Of a stretch of 64,000 bases of DNA, positions 1-13,107 are shown in pieces. The stretch is from Cardinalis cardinalis (taxonomy: Eukaryota > Chordata > Aves > Passeriformes > Cardinalidae), in NCBI GenBank assembly GCA_014549065.1, contig JACDOX010000031.1:6846635-6910634 (forward strand). Reading direction: 5' to 3'. Positions within the stretch are counted from its first letter, which is position 1. The number at the start of each line of letters is the position of its first letter. The translations under genes were made by a program, and so were the position numbers. The notes beneath the pieces are model-generated. The model had not been told where the DNA came from. It did not search any database and saw nothing but the letters and a program-made list of their open reading frames with translations.

Positions 1-1452
1 AATGTTCTGCTTCAGATCAAATATGGNATCAGTTTTCACAATTGCACTGAGAGGTTTTTTTGGTTTCTTTTTAGTTCTCACTGTTTCTTCTTTTAATGAA
101 AAATTTCTAATCAGGTCCTTCTATGTATTCAAAAATCACTACTTAGATAAAAACACCTGCTCCTCAGAAAAGGTAAAGCAGATGTTAAAGAAAATGGATA
201 GACTTAAATTAGTCAAGTCCCAGGCTCACCNCACCTCATGACATTCACTTATTGCCTTAACTTCAGAGGTTAACTGCTCCACAGTTTTGAGTCTAGTTCT
301 AATTTNGTTTTGGACTCTCCAGTGTTTCATGTGACACAGAAGCCAGTGTAGCACGAAGTAGTGATCAGCTTAAGGATATCCAGCTAAAAATATCCAAAGA
401 GTAAAAATGACTATCTGAGATCTGCCTTGTCCCTTGAAAGGAAATTGTTCTTCACTGATACTAAAAGGATCCTTTAGTAAGAAAAATTCCTAGTTCAGTG
501 TCTACATAGATGAATGAATCTAGCTTCTGCTCTGCTTCTCAGAGTACTGCTTTCATGTGCACTAAAACAGAGATTACAAAAAAAAAAAAAAAAAGCAAGC
601 TGGTGTATGTTACTTGTTTCCCTTTCCTAATTGTAGTCAGGTATGGCCCTTCTGTCAGACCTAATGACACTTTAATTGGAGAAAATGCATCCTCAGACAT
701 GAGGCCAAGAAGATCTGACTTTTAAAATGTGACCATCTACAAGCAGATGGAATCTGCAGTAAGGCTTAAATGAGACCACAAGTAATGAGAATGGACATAT
801 TAACTTATTTAGACACTGTAATTTCTGCAATCATTTCCAGGTATTTTAGTGAGCTCATCAGTATCATCTAAGTTCGGTCTGAGCTGGGTTTCACATAGAT
901 TTGCCACATTCATGAACTAGTCTCGGTTAAATGACATTTTAGACACTGAATCATAATATAAAATAACCTTTAATTCTGTCATTCCTATTAGGTCTTTATA
1001 AAATATATGTCTCCTCATGTAACTTTATGTAATATATGCAATATAGTAAATTTTAGTAATGTGCTTCGCAGTCTATGTTATAGCTAATTTTCCAGAATTT
1101 CTGAATTGTGGTTATGGATANTGGATTTTTCATTTTCCTTCACATGCTGGGATGAATGGATATCTCTAAGTGTGGTCTTTTCTTCTCATAACCTCAGGAA
1201 GGCTCTGAAAGTGTCACTTTTAATGACGGAAAAGTAAATAGAAGGATGAAATTACAACTAAGAACAATGCTCTGAATTACCACCATCCTGTGAGTATGAT
1301 TGTATCTGGATTAGTTTTTATGTTGGGTATGAATTCATACAATATAAAACAGAAGTGAGAAAACAATTTACATTATGAAAATGTCAGATTTTGAAATTAA
1401 GCACGGTAGGGTGGACAATGCTGAATAGATTTTTTGAAAATTGCTGCCCACA

Positions 1453-1508
1453 CACTAACACATATCCATATTCCTATCAGCACTAACACCTATCCACATT
1501 CCTATCAA
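1453..1508. repeat. Two-copy 28-bp tandem duplication
   Basis: Two adjacent 28-base units, 1453-1480 and 1481-1508, both begin CACTAACAC and contain ATTCCTATCA. They differ at three positions, so this is a local duplication with modest later divergence. No function is apparent. Confidence 0.85.
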
Positions 1509-4500
1509 AAAATTACAATCTATATAATTTTTACCTTACACACCATGTAGAAATGTATTTTTAAATATTTTATAGTATATGAATACACAAACTTCCCATA
1601 CTCATTGTATTTTAAATAAAAATATGAACATTTTTAATGTGTTAAAGTCACATGTAAACTATACTTCATAGAGAGATTTCCTCAGAGGATCTCTGTGCAT
1701 TATTATGACATTATTATATTTAATTAGGTTTATTTTTAAGAAATATTCTATAAGTGTTTAATCTTTACCTCCATTGTATTCCCTCAATGTATTGTATACA
1801 TTATATAAATAGTAATAATCTCTGTCTTATCTTTCAGAAAACTAGTTTAAAATTAAATTGCATTACATTTTAAACCTACTTATAGGGATGAAATTATGTC
1901 ATATTAAAGGCTATATTCAATATTATAGGGGATAGTTACAGTTAATGATGAAATATGGAAATGATACATAAAAAAAGTTCATAAACCAACTAAAAAAAAA
2001 AAAGCTAATNTACCGGAAAACAATAAGAAAAAATGCCCAGAAATGGAAACTCTCACTTTTCCAGTCCATAGTGTACTTATCATCATAAAACAAAAATAGT
2101 GAATAGAAGCTTCAATTGCTTGAATAATTAGGTTCCCTGGGTTGGTATAGAAAAATAGACCATTTATTAAAAGGACATCACAATAAGAATTACAAAGAGT
2201 AATGAATGTCCTCTGGGAAAAAAATATATCCCTGAGTAATTAACAATGAAAAATTTCCTGGGGGAAGCTGAGGAAAAATGATGAAAATAATAAAAATATT
2301 TTGCCATAAAAAAGAATTATACAGCCTAATCAAGGTGCAAAGCACAAATTCCTGTTTAAAACAGGAAAAGGAGTGCTAGATACTCTTGTATTGTGTGGGC
2401 AGATGGTAAGGGTGTAAGAGTGGCTAATGCAGTGAACTTTATTTCATTCTAAGTTCTGTACCAAGGTCTGATATGATGAGAAGCTTACACAGATTCAGTA
2501 ACCTTATATGGTGGCATATTTGGTCACATCAGCTTTCATATATACATATTNTAGAATTCTAAAGCTGCAATTAATCATTCAGTTGTGAGAGTTCCATTCC
2601 ATTACTTTTTTTTTTTTTTTAATCTGTTTCATCTCAATTCTCTGAGCACTGTTTAGGGCTGCTATCAATGAATTTTAAAGCATTAGCATTAGCTGCAGTC
2701 TGTTAACAGGTGTTTATTTAGTTATGCCTTGGAGTGAAATATTTCTCCTGAGACTACAGTTTGAAGGAATTAATTTGCTAGATAATTTTCTACAAGGGTG
2801 TATATTTTATTTTATTATATTTTTATTTCATTAATCTAGTGGAAACTTGATCTAGGTTTAATGACCTNGAGTTAAGTAACATTCTGGCAAAGACAGCAAC
2901 TGTGATAACAATGCTACACAGATAAGATATTGACAGCCGTAGACAACCATTCTCAAAACATTTCTGGTCCGCACTCCAAGTCATGTGATCAAATGCTGGC
3001 CTTTTTTGTTAGACAGAGACTGATTTAGCAGTCAAACAGTGTACACCANGCTTTAATTGTTTTACTTTTTTTTCTCCATAGTTTAATTCCAATATAGTTC
3101 TTTGTTTCTGTCAACATTTATGGGATGGTCTTGCTTTTTTGTTGTTTTTTTGATCCTTTCAGACTGGCACTTGAGGACACCTCAGACACTCATGTAATTC
3201 TAGGGGACACAGGATGAAGTCACAATAAACAAATGTCTTCAGAGAAGACAGAAGAAAAGAGGAAGAAATAAAAGTCATGAACTCAAGAAAAAGTCATTGC
3301 ACGTATTAAACATTGGAAAGTAGCACCAAAGTAGCTTTTCCATGTGATATGCTGAATAACAAATAGCCACTCAAATTTTCTTGAAATTCCCTTTGAAGAT
3401 TTTTTTCCTTCTTATCATTATATATCTTTGTGTTTATTTCAGTTTTGTTGTGTGTCCCAACACACTACAACTAAACAAAATGCCCCAGGCTCTGGAAGTA
3501 TTTGGAAACAGGTTTGGAACAAAGACTTGACACAAGCATTGCATAAGTTAAACAAAACTAGTTGGAAGGTCTTTTTGGAAAATCTGGACACTATCACTTC
3601 TTATCTTGGCAGGATTTTTGAAAGGAACAGACTCTGCGTGCTGTACTGCTGGCTCCCTATTCTGGACACATGATAACATAATTTCAGGATGAGATTTTTA
3701 AATTCCAAGTTAACTACATTTTGGAACAAATGCCTCNTTATAATCATTATAAACTTTGTGCTCCAGAAACAAAGTTTCTGAAGCNGGAGTTTTAATGTGC
3801 TTGTGTTTGCTAAGACTTAGACGAATTTGTAAAGAAGAGCATTTTAATTCTAATAGTAGATGATTGACACAACNTGAAATGTTATTTTTAAGCCTAAATT
3901 CAGAACTGCAGTATATAAATGCTACCTACCCAGACTTCACAGCACATGGTATGCCCTAGGTGAGTAAGATTTCTGTCAAAACCTTTCCTGAGGGCTGAAG
4001 TTGGAGCTACTGTGCAATCTCAGTGCAGACTTCAATGTTACTTTGCTGATCTCTTCACTTAAAGATTATTGACTTAAAAGAAGATTATTCTATATCTACA
4101 CTTGCCATAATTTTTACCTATTTTATCCAGTTCTTTTCCAATGTGTAACAAAGACAGCAGGTGATGATGAAGGCTATGATGAACTGCAATACTTGGTTCT
4201 ATCCTGCAGTGCCGACTTCATTCAGAATGGCTTAAAATGATGCAAATTTTCTCCATTTAATGTAGTGACTTTGATTTAGATAATACATCAATAGAAACTT
4301 GTTTGATTCAGATCCAACAAAACTTTAGCATAATTTCTTTTTATCATATATGAGCTATTGCTATCATATGTATTGTACTTTGACTATACTGTTATCTTTT
4401 TTCTCATATATATGCAGACAAATCATACTGCTTGTACCAATATATTATCTTTTCTTCCTAATCTCTTTCTAATGTTTGGTATTTTNATCAGTGCTGAATA

Positions 4501-7500
4501 GCACAGAAAAAAAAATGAAAAATGTAGCTTGATAGCCCAAAGGAATTTCAAGTTGGTGCAAAAGCAGCCATTCAGGTGCCAGTTTAAATGCTTTAAGTTA
4601 TCTAAAACCTCAACACCAAACTGGAAATTAGACATGAGCCCATGAAAAACATAAACCATTCTGAATCAGCATATGAGGACCAGCCCTATGACATTGAAAA
4701 TGGCATTAGACNCATATTACTGGATCACTGCCAGTAGGAAAGAAACAGCTTTTTGTATCCTGTGCAGTATCTCTATATTGAGGTACTAAAATATGAAGAG
4801 GATCTATGACAATTCCCCCGATTAGAAATGATGTTACTCAGACTATGTTAAGAGTCAGTGAGGAATAATTTAACTAATCTAGTTCCATTTTAAGGATGAA
4901 CCTTCAGTAAGTGTAGAAAATTTAAGACTCCCAAAACAAGGTTCCTTTAGAATAGAGTGTCTTGATAAAGAACACCACTGCCCAGGCACTATAGTGATAG
5001 AGTAGCAAAAAGATTTTATTTCTAATTTATTTCTAATAGTTGTGAGCTGAAACGTATATTTTATCTGAGAGTGGATGGAAATTGTATTTATGTCAATTCT
5101 CTACTTATTTAAATTAAAGATATTTTTCAGCCTTGCCTACATTTAATNCTGGTTTTGATCTATGTGTCTTTTTATTTTTGTCAAGTGTGTGATAGTGCAC
5201 CCGTACTGGTCAAGCTAAACAATTAATGGGCCTTTTTTACTGCTATTGCAAAAAGAAATTTCAAAAGGAAATCCCAAAGGACACAAGGTCTGAATGAAGT
5301 CTAGAAANAGACTTTCTCAGACCTTGCAGAATTGCCAGAGTTTGCTGTGAGCCATCATACAGAACAAATAATTATTGAATTAGTTTTNAAAAAACTATTC
5401 AGAATTTCTTTTTATATTTGCTGTGAATTCAACACCAAAATTTCTCTCACATGGAGACATTCACAGAAATTAGGCATATTGTATATGCAAAAAAATTAGA
5501 CAAATAAGCTAGTAAAATTATGAACCCTTGATTAACAGGCTGTAAACGGAGATAAGAGTTAAATTTGCAAGTATTGGCTCAACTGTACTCATCTGGACAA
5601 TTTTTATACAATTTAGTAGAGTTAAAAACCACTGATAAGTCTNTGTCATTAATTTTTAAAATGCTCAAGATAACATCTCTGAGCAATAATGATGTTCTTT
5701 AAAATAAATGGAATTGAAGATTTTTAAAGACAATCCTAATCTTCAGGTCTGACTATCATATCCTTAGCACCATAAATGGCATATCTGCGTTTGACACTCA
5801 TTTTCAGATTGCAACACATTTTTTCATTATTTTTACAAACCACATTTAAATTACTTTATAAGAAGAATATTAAAAAATCGAACCCAGATGTCCAGCACCA
5901 TTAATACTACCCATGTATGTCCAGAAAAACATTGGAGTGAACTACTGTTCACCTTGGCTGCATTTCCACCAAAAGCAATCATGGTTTTGATGTTACACAG
6001 GTAAGTTACACTCTAGTTTCAGGCTCCCCCAACTCAACACCTGTGGGTTGAAGGGACACTCAACACCTCTTAAAGGGATTAACTGACCAAGGANCACCCA
6101 GTGAGCTCCCCAGCCAGTGTTTATAAGGAACTGTGAAAAAGAGGACGAAAACCACAGTATTTTATCGTGACACTCTCAACAAGATGCAGAACACACCATA
6201 GCACCAAGTGAACTAATATGGGTCCACATTAGCTGCACTTATGACATGTTACAAATAGGCAAAGCTTATTTTTGATTGTCTTGTTTCTACCTATTTTTAG
6301 GTCAAGGCCTTTTTCCTTCTTGATTTTCCTGTCTTCAATCCACTACTTATCAGGCAAGACCAATTTCATTTGTCCAGTCAGGGGTCNTGTCGTGCCTGCC
6401 TCAGTATGGATCCTTATTTCTCCTGTCATTTGTCATTCTACCTGCTCTCTATCCCTATTTTTTTTTTGTGATATTTGAATGTACACTTGCATAGGTCTAT
6501 GTCAACACTATTAGAGGGAATACAAATCACACCNAATTTTTTCCAGGGACATCTATTCTTTCTAGTCCTTTCTTTGACCTTTTTTTCAAAAATTGAAATT
6601 GCACAAAGGCAAACCAGAAGCCACAGTTGGTACCAGTCTATCTCACATAGTGGGAAACAGGGTGAATGCAATTGTAGGGGTTGTAAGAGAGGNTCTATGT
6701 GACATTTAGATATTCTTTCTAAGAAGCAAGTGGTTGGATTTCTGGGGAGGAGTGTGGCTCATGAAAAAGCTTTCTGTTCTGAAGCAGCCAGTAAGACTGA
6801 AATAAGGTAAAATACTGAAATAAATGGTATGTATATGTNTATATACATATGTATACAAAATTCAACAATTTACAAACAGACAGGGAGACTGCTTCAGATT
6901 TACAAATTCAGGCATCTACAGGAGAGGGACCCTTATAAAACATACACTTAAGTTTCTATTATAGTCAGCCAATACAGTTAACAAACCTCAAAAAAGCAGT
7001 ATCTTCTGAATGCAGACACCAGGGGTGCCATTNAGTTGCTTTAATTTGTCTACCATTGTTGCAGAAATCCTAGGTTATTTTTGTGTGTCTTTAGTTGTTG
7101 TTTCAGAAGGGCAGAGCTCTTTTGCACGTCCTGTGTCAAATATCATAGCCCTATATGGCTGTTTGTGTACCCTAGCACGTCTCAAAAGCCTTTCAGTGAC
7201 CATTTTCAGGCATCTGAATCTATAAATATATATATATATGTATTTATATATTTACCATAGTTTAAATATAATTAAATTTACATTTTGTAATTTTAATTTT
7301 AAAAAGTACAAGACAAGATACAGTACAACTGTCTGTGCTCAAGAAAAATTGGTTCAAGGATTTACTGTTCTGACCCAGGTTATGGTTAGCTAAGACTAGC
7401 TAAATGCAGAAGGGATTTCTCATCTAAATTGCTTAGTTGAGTGCATAGAATTAAAAAAAAAATCCAACAAACTGAAGTGCTTGATAAAGCACAATGGCCA

Positions 7501-8712
7501 ATAGTCAACACACCTAGCACATGCTTGAGCATTTTGCTGTTTGAAGAACAAACAGAACTTTGCAAGAGAACTAAATGCTTTCAAGTAAGTTGCCTCTCAT
7601 CTAAAAATGAGAATCTGAGTATCTCTGGGACAGGTGTGGCCCTGTTTGTACCAAAATGATCATATATTTAAAAACTGAAAAAGACTGCTCAGAATAAGAG
7701 ATCTTTGGAAGAAAAANCAATGAAGTTTGTTTTGTGTTGGTTTAGATTTGATTTTCTTAAACTTTTATGAGAATGTTAGACCGGTGGTTGCCACTGTCAT
7801 GAAAAGAGGACACTTTATTTAATAGTCACACAATATTTTTCACTAAATGAATGATAAAATAAACCAAGTTTTTTAACTTCAAAAAGCATTTTAGNTATTC
7901 ATAGTCAACTGTAGGCTGTTTCTGCATAGGCAGGTACAAGCAATTAATGGATGATAAAGTGCCTCTCCATGGAAAGTATTGTTGACATGCATCACTTTCT
8001 TTCTAATTTAATCCTTCAATTTGAATAGTATTCTAGGGATAGCTAAGGGTTAAAGCAGGATTATGTGTAATAAATTATGTGTATGATGAGATTCTCTGCA
8101 TTCTTTTGTTTCTTGGTTTTATGTCTCTATCCTTTGGCAGAGTTCAAATCTGACTATAGGGCTTTATAAGATTTTTCTTTTTTCCCTCTTCTCCATTTTT
8201 TTTTTCCTAAACATCCCACATTTCTAAATAATGTAAGTATCCTGGCATGTACCATCTTTGACAAGTCAGAGCGATTATTTCTAGAGTACTGTCAGGTTAG
8301 ATAAGCTTTCCATCTTGTGTTAAATCCTGTGTTGGAGTGCTTAATTCTAACACAACCTTCCACACTCTGACAGCATGACATTAGGAATCTACTGATACAT
8401 GGAGGAAGTACATCTGGAAATTGAATGATTCATTGAACTTTTGGGACATGTCTTTCTCTATAAGTTTCAAAATTTATTAGCATAATTCATGTTAAATAAT
8501 GTAANGTTTCACAGCATGAAGAATTTTTCAGGTACATCATAAATATATATATATGTCTGCATGTATATGTGTATCCATATATATATTTATGTGTGTAAGC
8601 AGAGACATCATAAGAGGTAATTATTAAAGAGATTCATATGCTTATATTAAAATTATTTTTTTCAAATAGGTTCAAAAAAGGATATTACCATAAAGGTTTA
8701 TATGGGTTTTTT

Positions 8713-8719
8713 CTATTAC

Positions 8720-8770
<51 letters not shown>
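8713..8770. repeat. (ATT)n microsatellite
   Basis: An almost pure ATT trinucleotide run of about 17-19 units, with one impurity near its left end. It produces a spurious poly-leucine open frame on the plus strand. It is likely length-polymorphic. A (TA)n run follows 48 bases downstream. Confidence 0.95.
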
Positions 8771-8771
<1 letters not shown>

Positions 8772-8817
8772 CCTTAGTGGCTTTCTCTTTCTGTTGATAC
8801 TGGAGTTTAATTACATT

Positions 8818-8836
8818 TATATATATATATATATAA
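8818..8836. repeat. (TA)n microsatellite
   Basis: A short pure TA dinucleotide run of about nine units just downstream of the (ATT)n tract. It accounts for the Tyr/Ile runs in overlapping open frames, which are not genes. Confidence 0.9.
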
Positions 8837-9543
8837 TGTTTACTGCTTTTTAGTATGTTTGTCAGCTGTTGAAGGCCAGTTATATTGTAGTACAGATATG
8901 GAAATACATATGGCCTGTCCCCATACATAGAAAGAAAAGTTGACCACAAACTTATGGAAATTCTTGGCAAAAGTAGCAATTCAATTAACTCCACAGTTAT
9001 GAATAACTGAAAAGAGGTGACTGTGTCACAATACTTTTTGTAATACTTTGCACCATTATACAACCTAATTAATAAATGATTTCTCAAGAAAAAAAGTGAA
9101 ATATCTGAACCAAGAGGAGAAAAATTACTGAGATTTCCAGAACTGATTTAAAGCAAATGNATCAACACGACCAAGTTTTTAAGCCTTAAAAGACTGGCAG
9201 ATTATATTCAATTAATGTCATGGGAATAATCTTACATAATAACATGAGAAGTCATGAGGAAAGTATTTATAAGATTCAGTAGCAAGAAATAAATCTAGAT
9301 AAATTCAGAATTCAAAATAGAACTGAAACAGAGTTGCTTAATAATTATGGATTTTAGTCATCATCGGATGTGCAGGATTCTCTCTCGCTTGAAGTCTTTA
9401 TCCCAAAAAAGACAGGTTTTCATTGAAAATTCTGTGTTTCATTGCAAAACTGTGAACTTGACAGAGGAACTTTCAGGTGAAATTCCAATGGGCTTGATTG
9501 TAGAAGAAATCAGAACAGATTAAGACAATTATTCCTTCTGGTG

Positions 9544-9549
9544 CTTGGG
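9544..9549. repeat. Target-site duplication, left (copy A)
   Basis: CTTGGG immediately precedes the LTR start. It pairs with CTTCGG at 9941-9946 on the right, with one mismatch. Confidence 0.7.
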
Positions 9550-9940
9550 TGTCGCAGACTTCTTTTTATGAAAATCCTTTCTTAGAATTTTTTTTCCTGA
9601 GAAGCTGAGAGGCTCCAGGAACAAAATGTAAACAATGGTTATCTGCTGCTGTGGAATGCAACAGGTGGATCCGTGATTGGTCTCATGTGGATGTTTGGAA
9701 TTAGTGACCAGTCACNGCAGAGCTGGCTCTCGCTCTCTGTCCAAGCCAGCTGCCTTTGTTATCATTCCTTTCCATTCTATTCTTCGCTTAGCCTTCTGAG
9801 ATGAACCCTTTCCTTCTATTATTTTTAGTATAGTTTTAATGTAATATATATATCATAAAATAACAAATCAAGCCTTCTGAAATATGGAGTCAAATCCTCA
9901 TCTCTTCCCTCATCCAAAGACCCCTGTGACCACTGNGACA
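9550..9940 (+). mobile_element. Solo LTR of an endogenous retrovirus, passerine family (copy A)
   Basis: A 391-bp long terminal repeat beginning TGTCGCAGAC and ending GACA, so it has the TG...CA termini of retroviral LTRs. The flanking hexamers are CTTGGG (9544-9549) and CTTCGG (9941-9946), which match at 5 of 6 positions and read as an aged 6-bp target-site duplication. Six-base duplications are typical of class II (ERVK/beta-like) elements. Blocks shared with the LTR at 57.06-57.44 kb include the GGTAAACAATGG-type and TTATCTGCTGCTGTGGAATG words, the ATCAAGCCTTCTGA word and the GGAGTCAA word near the 3' end. An AT-rich stretch near 9,840-9,870 with ATAAAATAAC is the likely poly(A)-signal area. 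No internal gag, pol or env sequence adjoins it, so it is a solo LTR left by LTR-LTR recombination. The family name is not assigned; it resembles zebra finch LTRs from memory only. Confidence 0.9.
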
Positions 9941-9946
9941 CTTCGG
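9941..9946. repeat. Target-site duplication, right (copy A)
   Basis: CTTCGG immediately follows the LTR end. It differs from the left copy at one base, consistent with an insertion old enough to have gathered substitutions. Confidence 0.7.
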
Positions 9947-12900
9947 TTGTTTGGTTTTTTTCAAATCTCCTTAGGAAAGGAACATGGCATTATTATTCTG
10001 CTTTGCTGATGCCTCACCATGAAATAAATCTTTGGCAAGTCAATTCCAGAGGTGTGAATCAGGTGAAAACTTAGGAGAAAAGAAAATGAAGATAAAAAAG
10101 GAACAGGAAATTGTCTTTGTTTTGTGCTTGATGGCAGATTTCCATGAAACAAGACAATGAACTAAAATGCATTTGGAAAAAAGAAAATTCAATTGATTTC
10201 ACCTATCTATCTTAGCACCAAANACATTAGGATGTTTTTTGTTGCTTGGTGCAAAGATGAATGTACACAATAACCTTGAAGGAATAATTTTTTACAGTGT
10301 TGCCTCTGCTATTGTAATTCTTTTAGCCTTGTACAATTTAAAAATTAACCCTCCCATCCATCTTTCATACCCACCCATCTATTGTTCATGCCTCAGTCCT
10401 TATAAATTACTAATTCCTTGATGGACAGTGAGAGATACCCAAGCAAATTTCTATTTGTATGGAATGGAGAATTCTGTAGGTCTCTGATTTGTAACTTTAA
10501 TCAGTTCCTCTGTCAGACAAATGGTTCAATTAATATGATTATATATATAGGTATAGGTGCCCTGTGTATGAATACAGGACAGCATTTCTCACACTAAATG
10601 AGACTGAAATTCCAAGAGTCATGTATGTCTCAAAGAAAAGTTAATTTCTTGCAATTAAGAACTGCTTTAGGAATGTTGCTGGTATAATCCAAGCCTAAAT
10701 CTAATAGTTATTTTGCAATTACATTTCTGCTGGTGAATATCCAAATGTTAGACCAGATAATGATGCATGCANCTAAAATATTTTAAATATTTTCTCCTAT
10801 CTCGCCCAATTTGTCCTGATCTTTTAATTTTTTAGCCCACTATATGTTATCATATTTACATGCTATTAACCTTCTACTCAACTGAAGGATAAAACTTGTA
10901 ATTTCAAAAACGTCCATACATTTTCCCCTGTCATAGAATATTACTTCCTGTTATTTAAAGAAATTTGAAAGAAATTCAGCATGGCTGATATTGCAAATTG
11001 CAGCATTTAAAACATNGAAATTGTCTTAGTAGTTAGATAGATATTTTTCATTAAAATTACAATCTATTATTTATACTACTAATAAATACGTCTAATGAGT
11101 GTATTGTCTCATAAATATTGATGACTTTTTTAACAAAGACTATTCTGAAAATAAAGAGGATTCTGAAAATTCTGTTTTGAAGTATCTAACTTTATTCTGA
11201 AGCAGAAAACAAAAATCTCTGGCTTAGGTTCCTAAATACTTAGGCAAAATATCAGGACAGCCAGGTAACTCAAAAAGGAATGTAGAAACCAACATTCAGG
11301 AGAGCAAATATCGGGGCAGAGGTGTATCTCTTCCTAAGTTTTTGCCAACAGGACTGCCACTTGGAACTGACAGTCTGGAACTGTTCTGGTGAAAGCAGGC
11401 CAAAAGACAATTCTTCTCCAANAGGAAATATAATCTGTATTAAATTCTGCTCACTGGGAATATGTCCTAAGTTTTGATGATAACAAGCAGTGATATCACC
11501 TTCATTTTGTCCAGTCTTGATGTGCAATTTGTAGGTTCTGAATGATACCAGGCTTTGATCTGTCCAGGCTCATAAATCTGAAATGTATACGGAGGTGCAN
11601 CTTAAATAGTGAGGTAAGCATCAGTAATAAAAGGAAAGTACTATTATAGGCTAAATGACACTGAGTTGAAAGGACAGATGCTCAGGAACCAATGTATTCA
11701 GCCTGTGATGTCTGCTGAATTCCAACTCCAAGGACTGTGGTTGCTTGTTGCCTCTAATAAAAAATTATGTTTTCACCTTTTATGGGTATCACTCANTTAG
11801 TTTCTGTGAATTAGAAATTAATTTTGAAGAACACAAACTATTGCTCTTCGATATAAATAATAAAGACAATAACAGAATATTTTAAAGTACTGCATATATT
11901 AGAAACTAATTGCATGCAGGATATCACTAACCACAGCTAATTGCCATTGAAGAATGTAGATTGCAATTTTGCTGTTTGATTAATGAGAGTTTAAACCCCT
12001 TGAATTCTCTTTGTTCTTTGTAACCNTGATTTGGTATTTATAATATTTTTAGATAGGCTTTTTTTCATGGTGTTTAAATGCTTAAGGGGAAAACCCTTTA
12101 GACCTCAATATTGTAATTTGGAGACTGTAGTTTTTAATGAGAGTTTTTCAGTTTTACTCTTTAGGCGTTCCTTGTTCATTATCTCATCTGTGACCTTCAA
12201 ACATTCTGGAAGGAGATATTGAGATACTATGATTTCTACTTTTAGCATGTTTGTTTTACATACATCGAGGTCTCTAAAATGGCGATAAGGAGGGCAGGAA
12301 AGAAATGCCATCAGTAGAGTATTTCTCTTTCTGTGTCATCTCACTGACCCCCTCCTCTGCTGCCTTCCTGTGTGCTGCTTTCTGCAATAGCTGTTTCCAA
12401 AGGACCAGATCTCTAATTCCTCTATGTCTCGCACCTTGNATTTGGATATGATACGACAATCTTTTTAGAGAAAGGGATTAGAAGGATAGACAATGTAAAA
12501 TGATGTGGAAAAATGTCCTTTCAGTAGTGATTGCCTCACAGAGCTGGATTTTACTAGACATTGATAAGGCTGGGCTGCAGGATGTTCTTCAGGTTACTTG
12601 CATGGTCACCAGCGGCTAGTGCATTAGCTGTGAAGAAAGAAGAAAAAATATTCTAGAAATATAATGATATTCCCTCCTTTCTTTTTTATCTAGTAAAGGC
12701 ACAAACATGATTGCATGTACATTTGCACCATGTCAGTGTAACATATACTCTTTATCTTTGACCTTGGAGAGATAAGATGCGTATTTAGGACACCTTGCTA
12801 AATTAATTTCCATCAAAGGCATAAGGAATTCTNTCTATGTTGAGAAAAAACATTGAAGACATTACAACATTTAGACNGCAAGATCTATGTTCCTTCATGT

Positions 12901-13064
12901 CCACGTTAGCCCAGAGTATGAGTATCAACTATCTTACCCATGGGAATACAAAACCCCTTTTTCAGACAGATATCTATGCAGGCAACAAAGATTAGCAGAT
13001 GTCCAGCTGTTCTTTNTAAATCTTTGTAATTAAACAAAAATTACAGTGGTTACATATATTCAAA

Positions 13065-13107
13065 GGGAGAAATACAAACATTTCTAGGGAAGAAATACAA
13101 ACATTTT
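13065..13107. repeat. Two-copy tandem duplication of about 22 bp
   Basis: Units at 13065-13086 and 13087-13107 both read GGGA(A)GAAATACAAACATTT. They differ by one inserted A and a few end bases. This is a local slippage or duplication product with no evident role. Confidence 0.8.

Larger units (their letters stand above)
1..9543. other. AT-rich unique DNA, no gene recognised
   Basis: I see no gene here. The open frames are short, rich in Phe/Leu/Ile/Lys as expected from AT-rich DNA, and lack a convincing combination of splice sites and coding composition. The stretch holds a two-copy 28-bp tandem repeat near 1.45 kb, several poly-A and poly-T runs, and AT/ATT microsatellites near 8.5-8.8 kb, all consistent with intergenic or deep intronic vertebrate DNA. 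A donor-like site (CAG then GTAAGT) near 6,000 is discussed under rejected items. Confidence 0.6.

Noticed and set aside
5930..6006. Possible exon ending at a CAG/GTAAGT donor near 6,000
   Set aside because: Only one frame is open for about 20 codons, after an in-frame TGA, and no upstream acceptor with a pyrimidine tract is present.
6020..6130. GGGTTGAAGGGACACTC similarity to the CR1 reverse-complement start
   Set aside because: Only a short word matches. The following sequence does not keep the CR1 order.
8638..9087. Poly-leucine and Tyr/Ile-rich open frames
   Set aside because: These are translations of the (ATT)n and (TA)n microsatellites.
11270..11580. About 100-codon open frame on the minus strand
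   Set aside because: Protein-like composition but no family resemblance. It begins just after an in-frame stop with no good acceptor, so chance is adequate.
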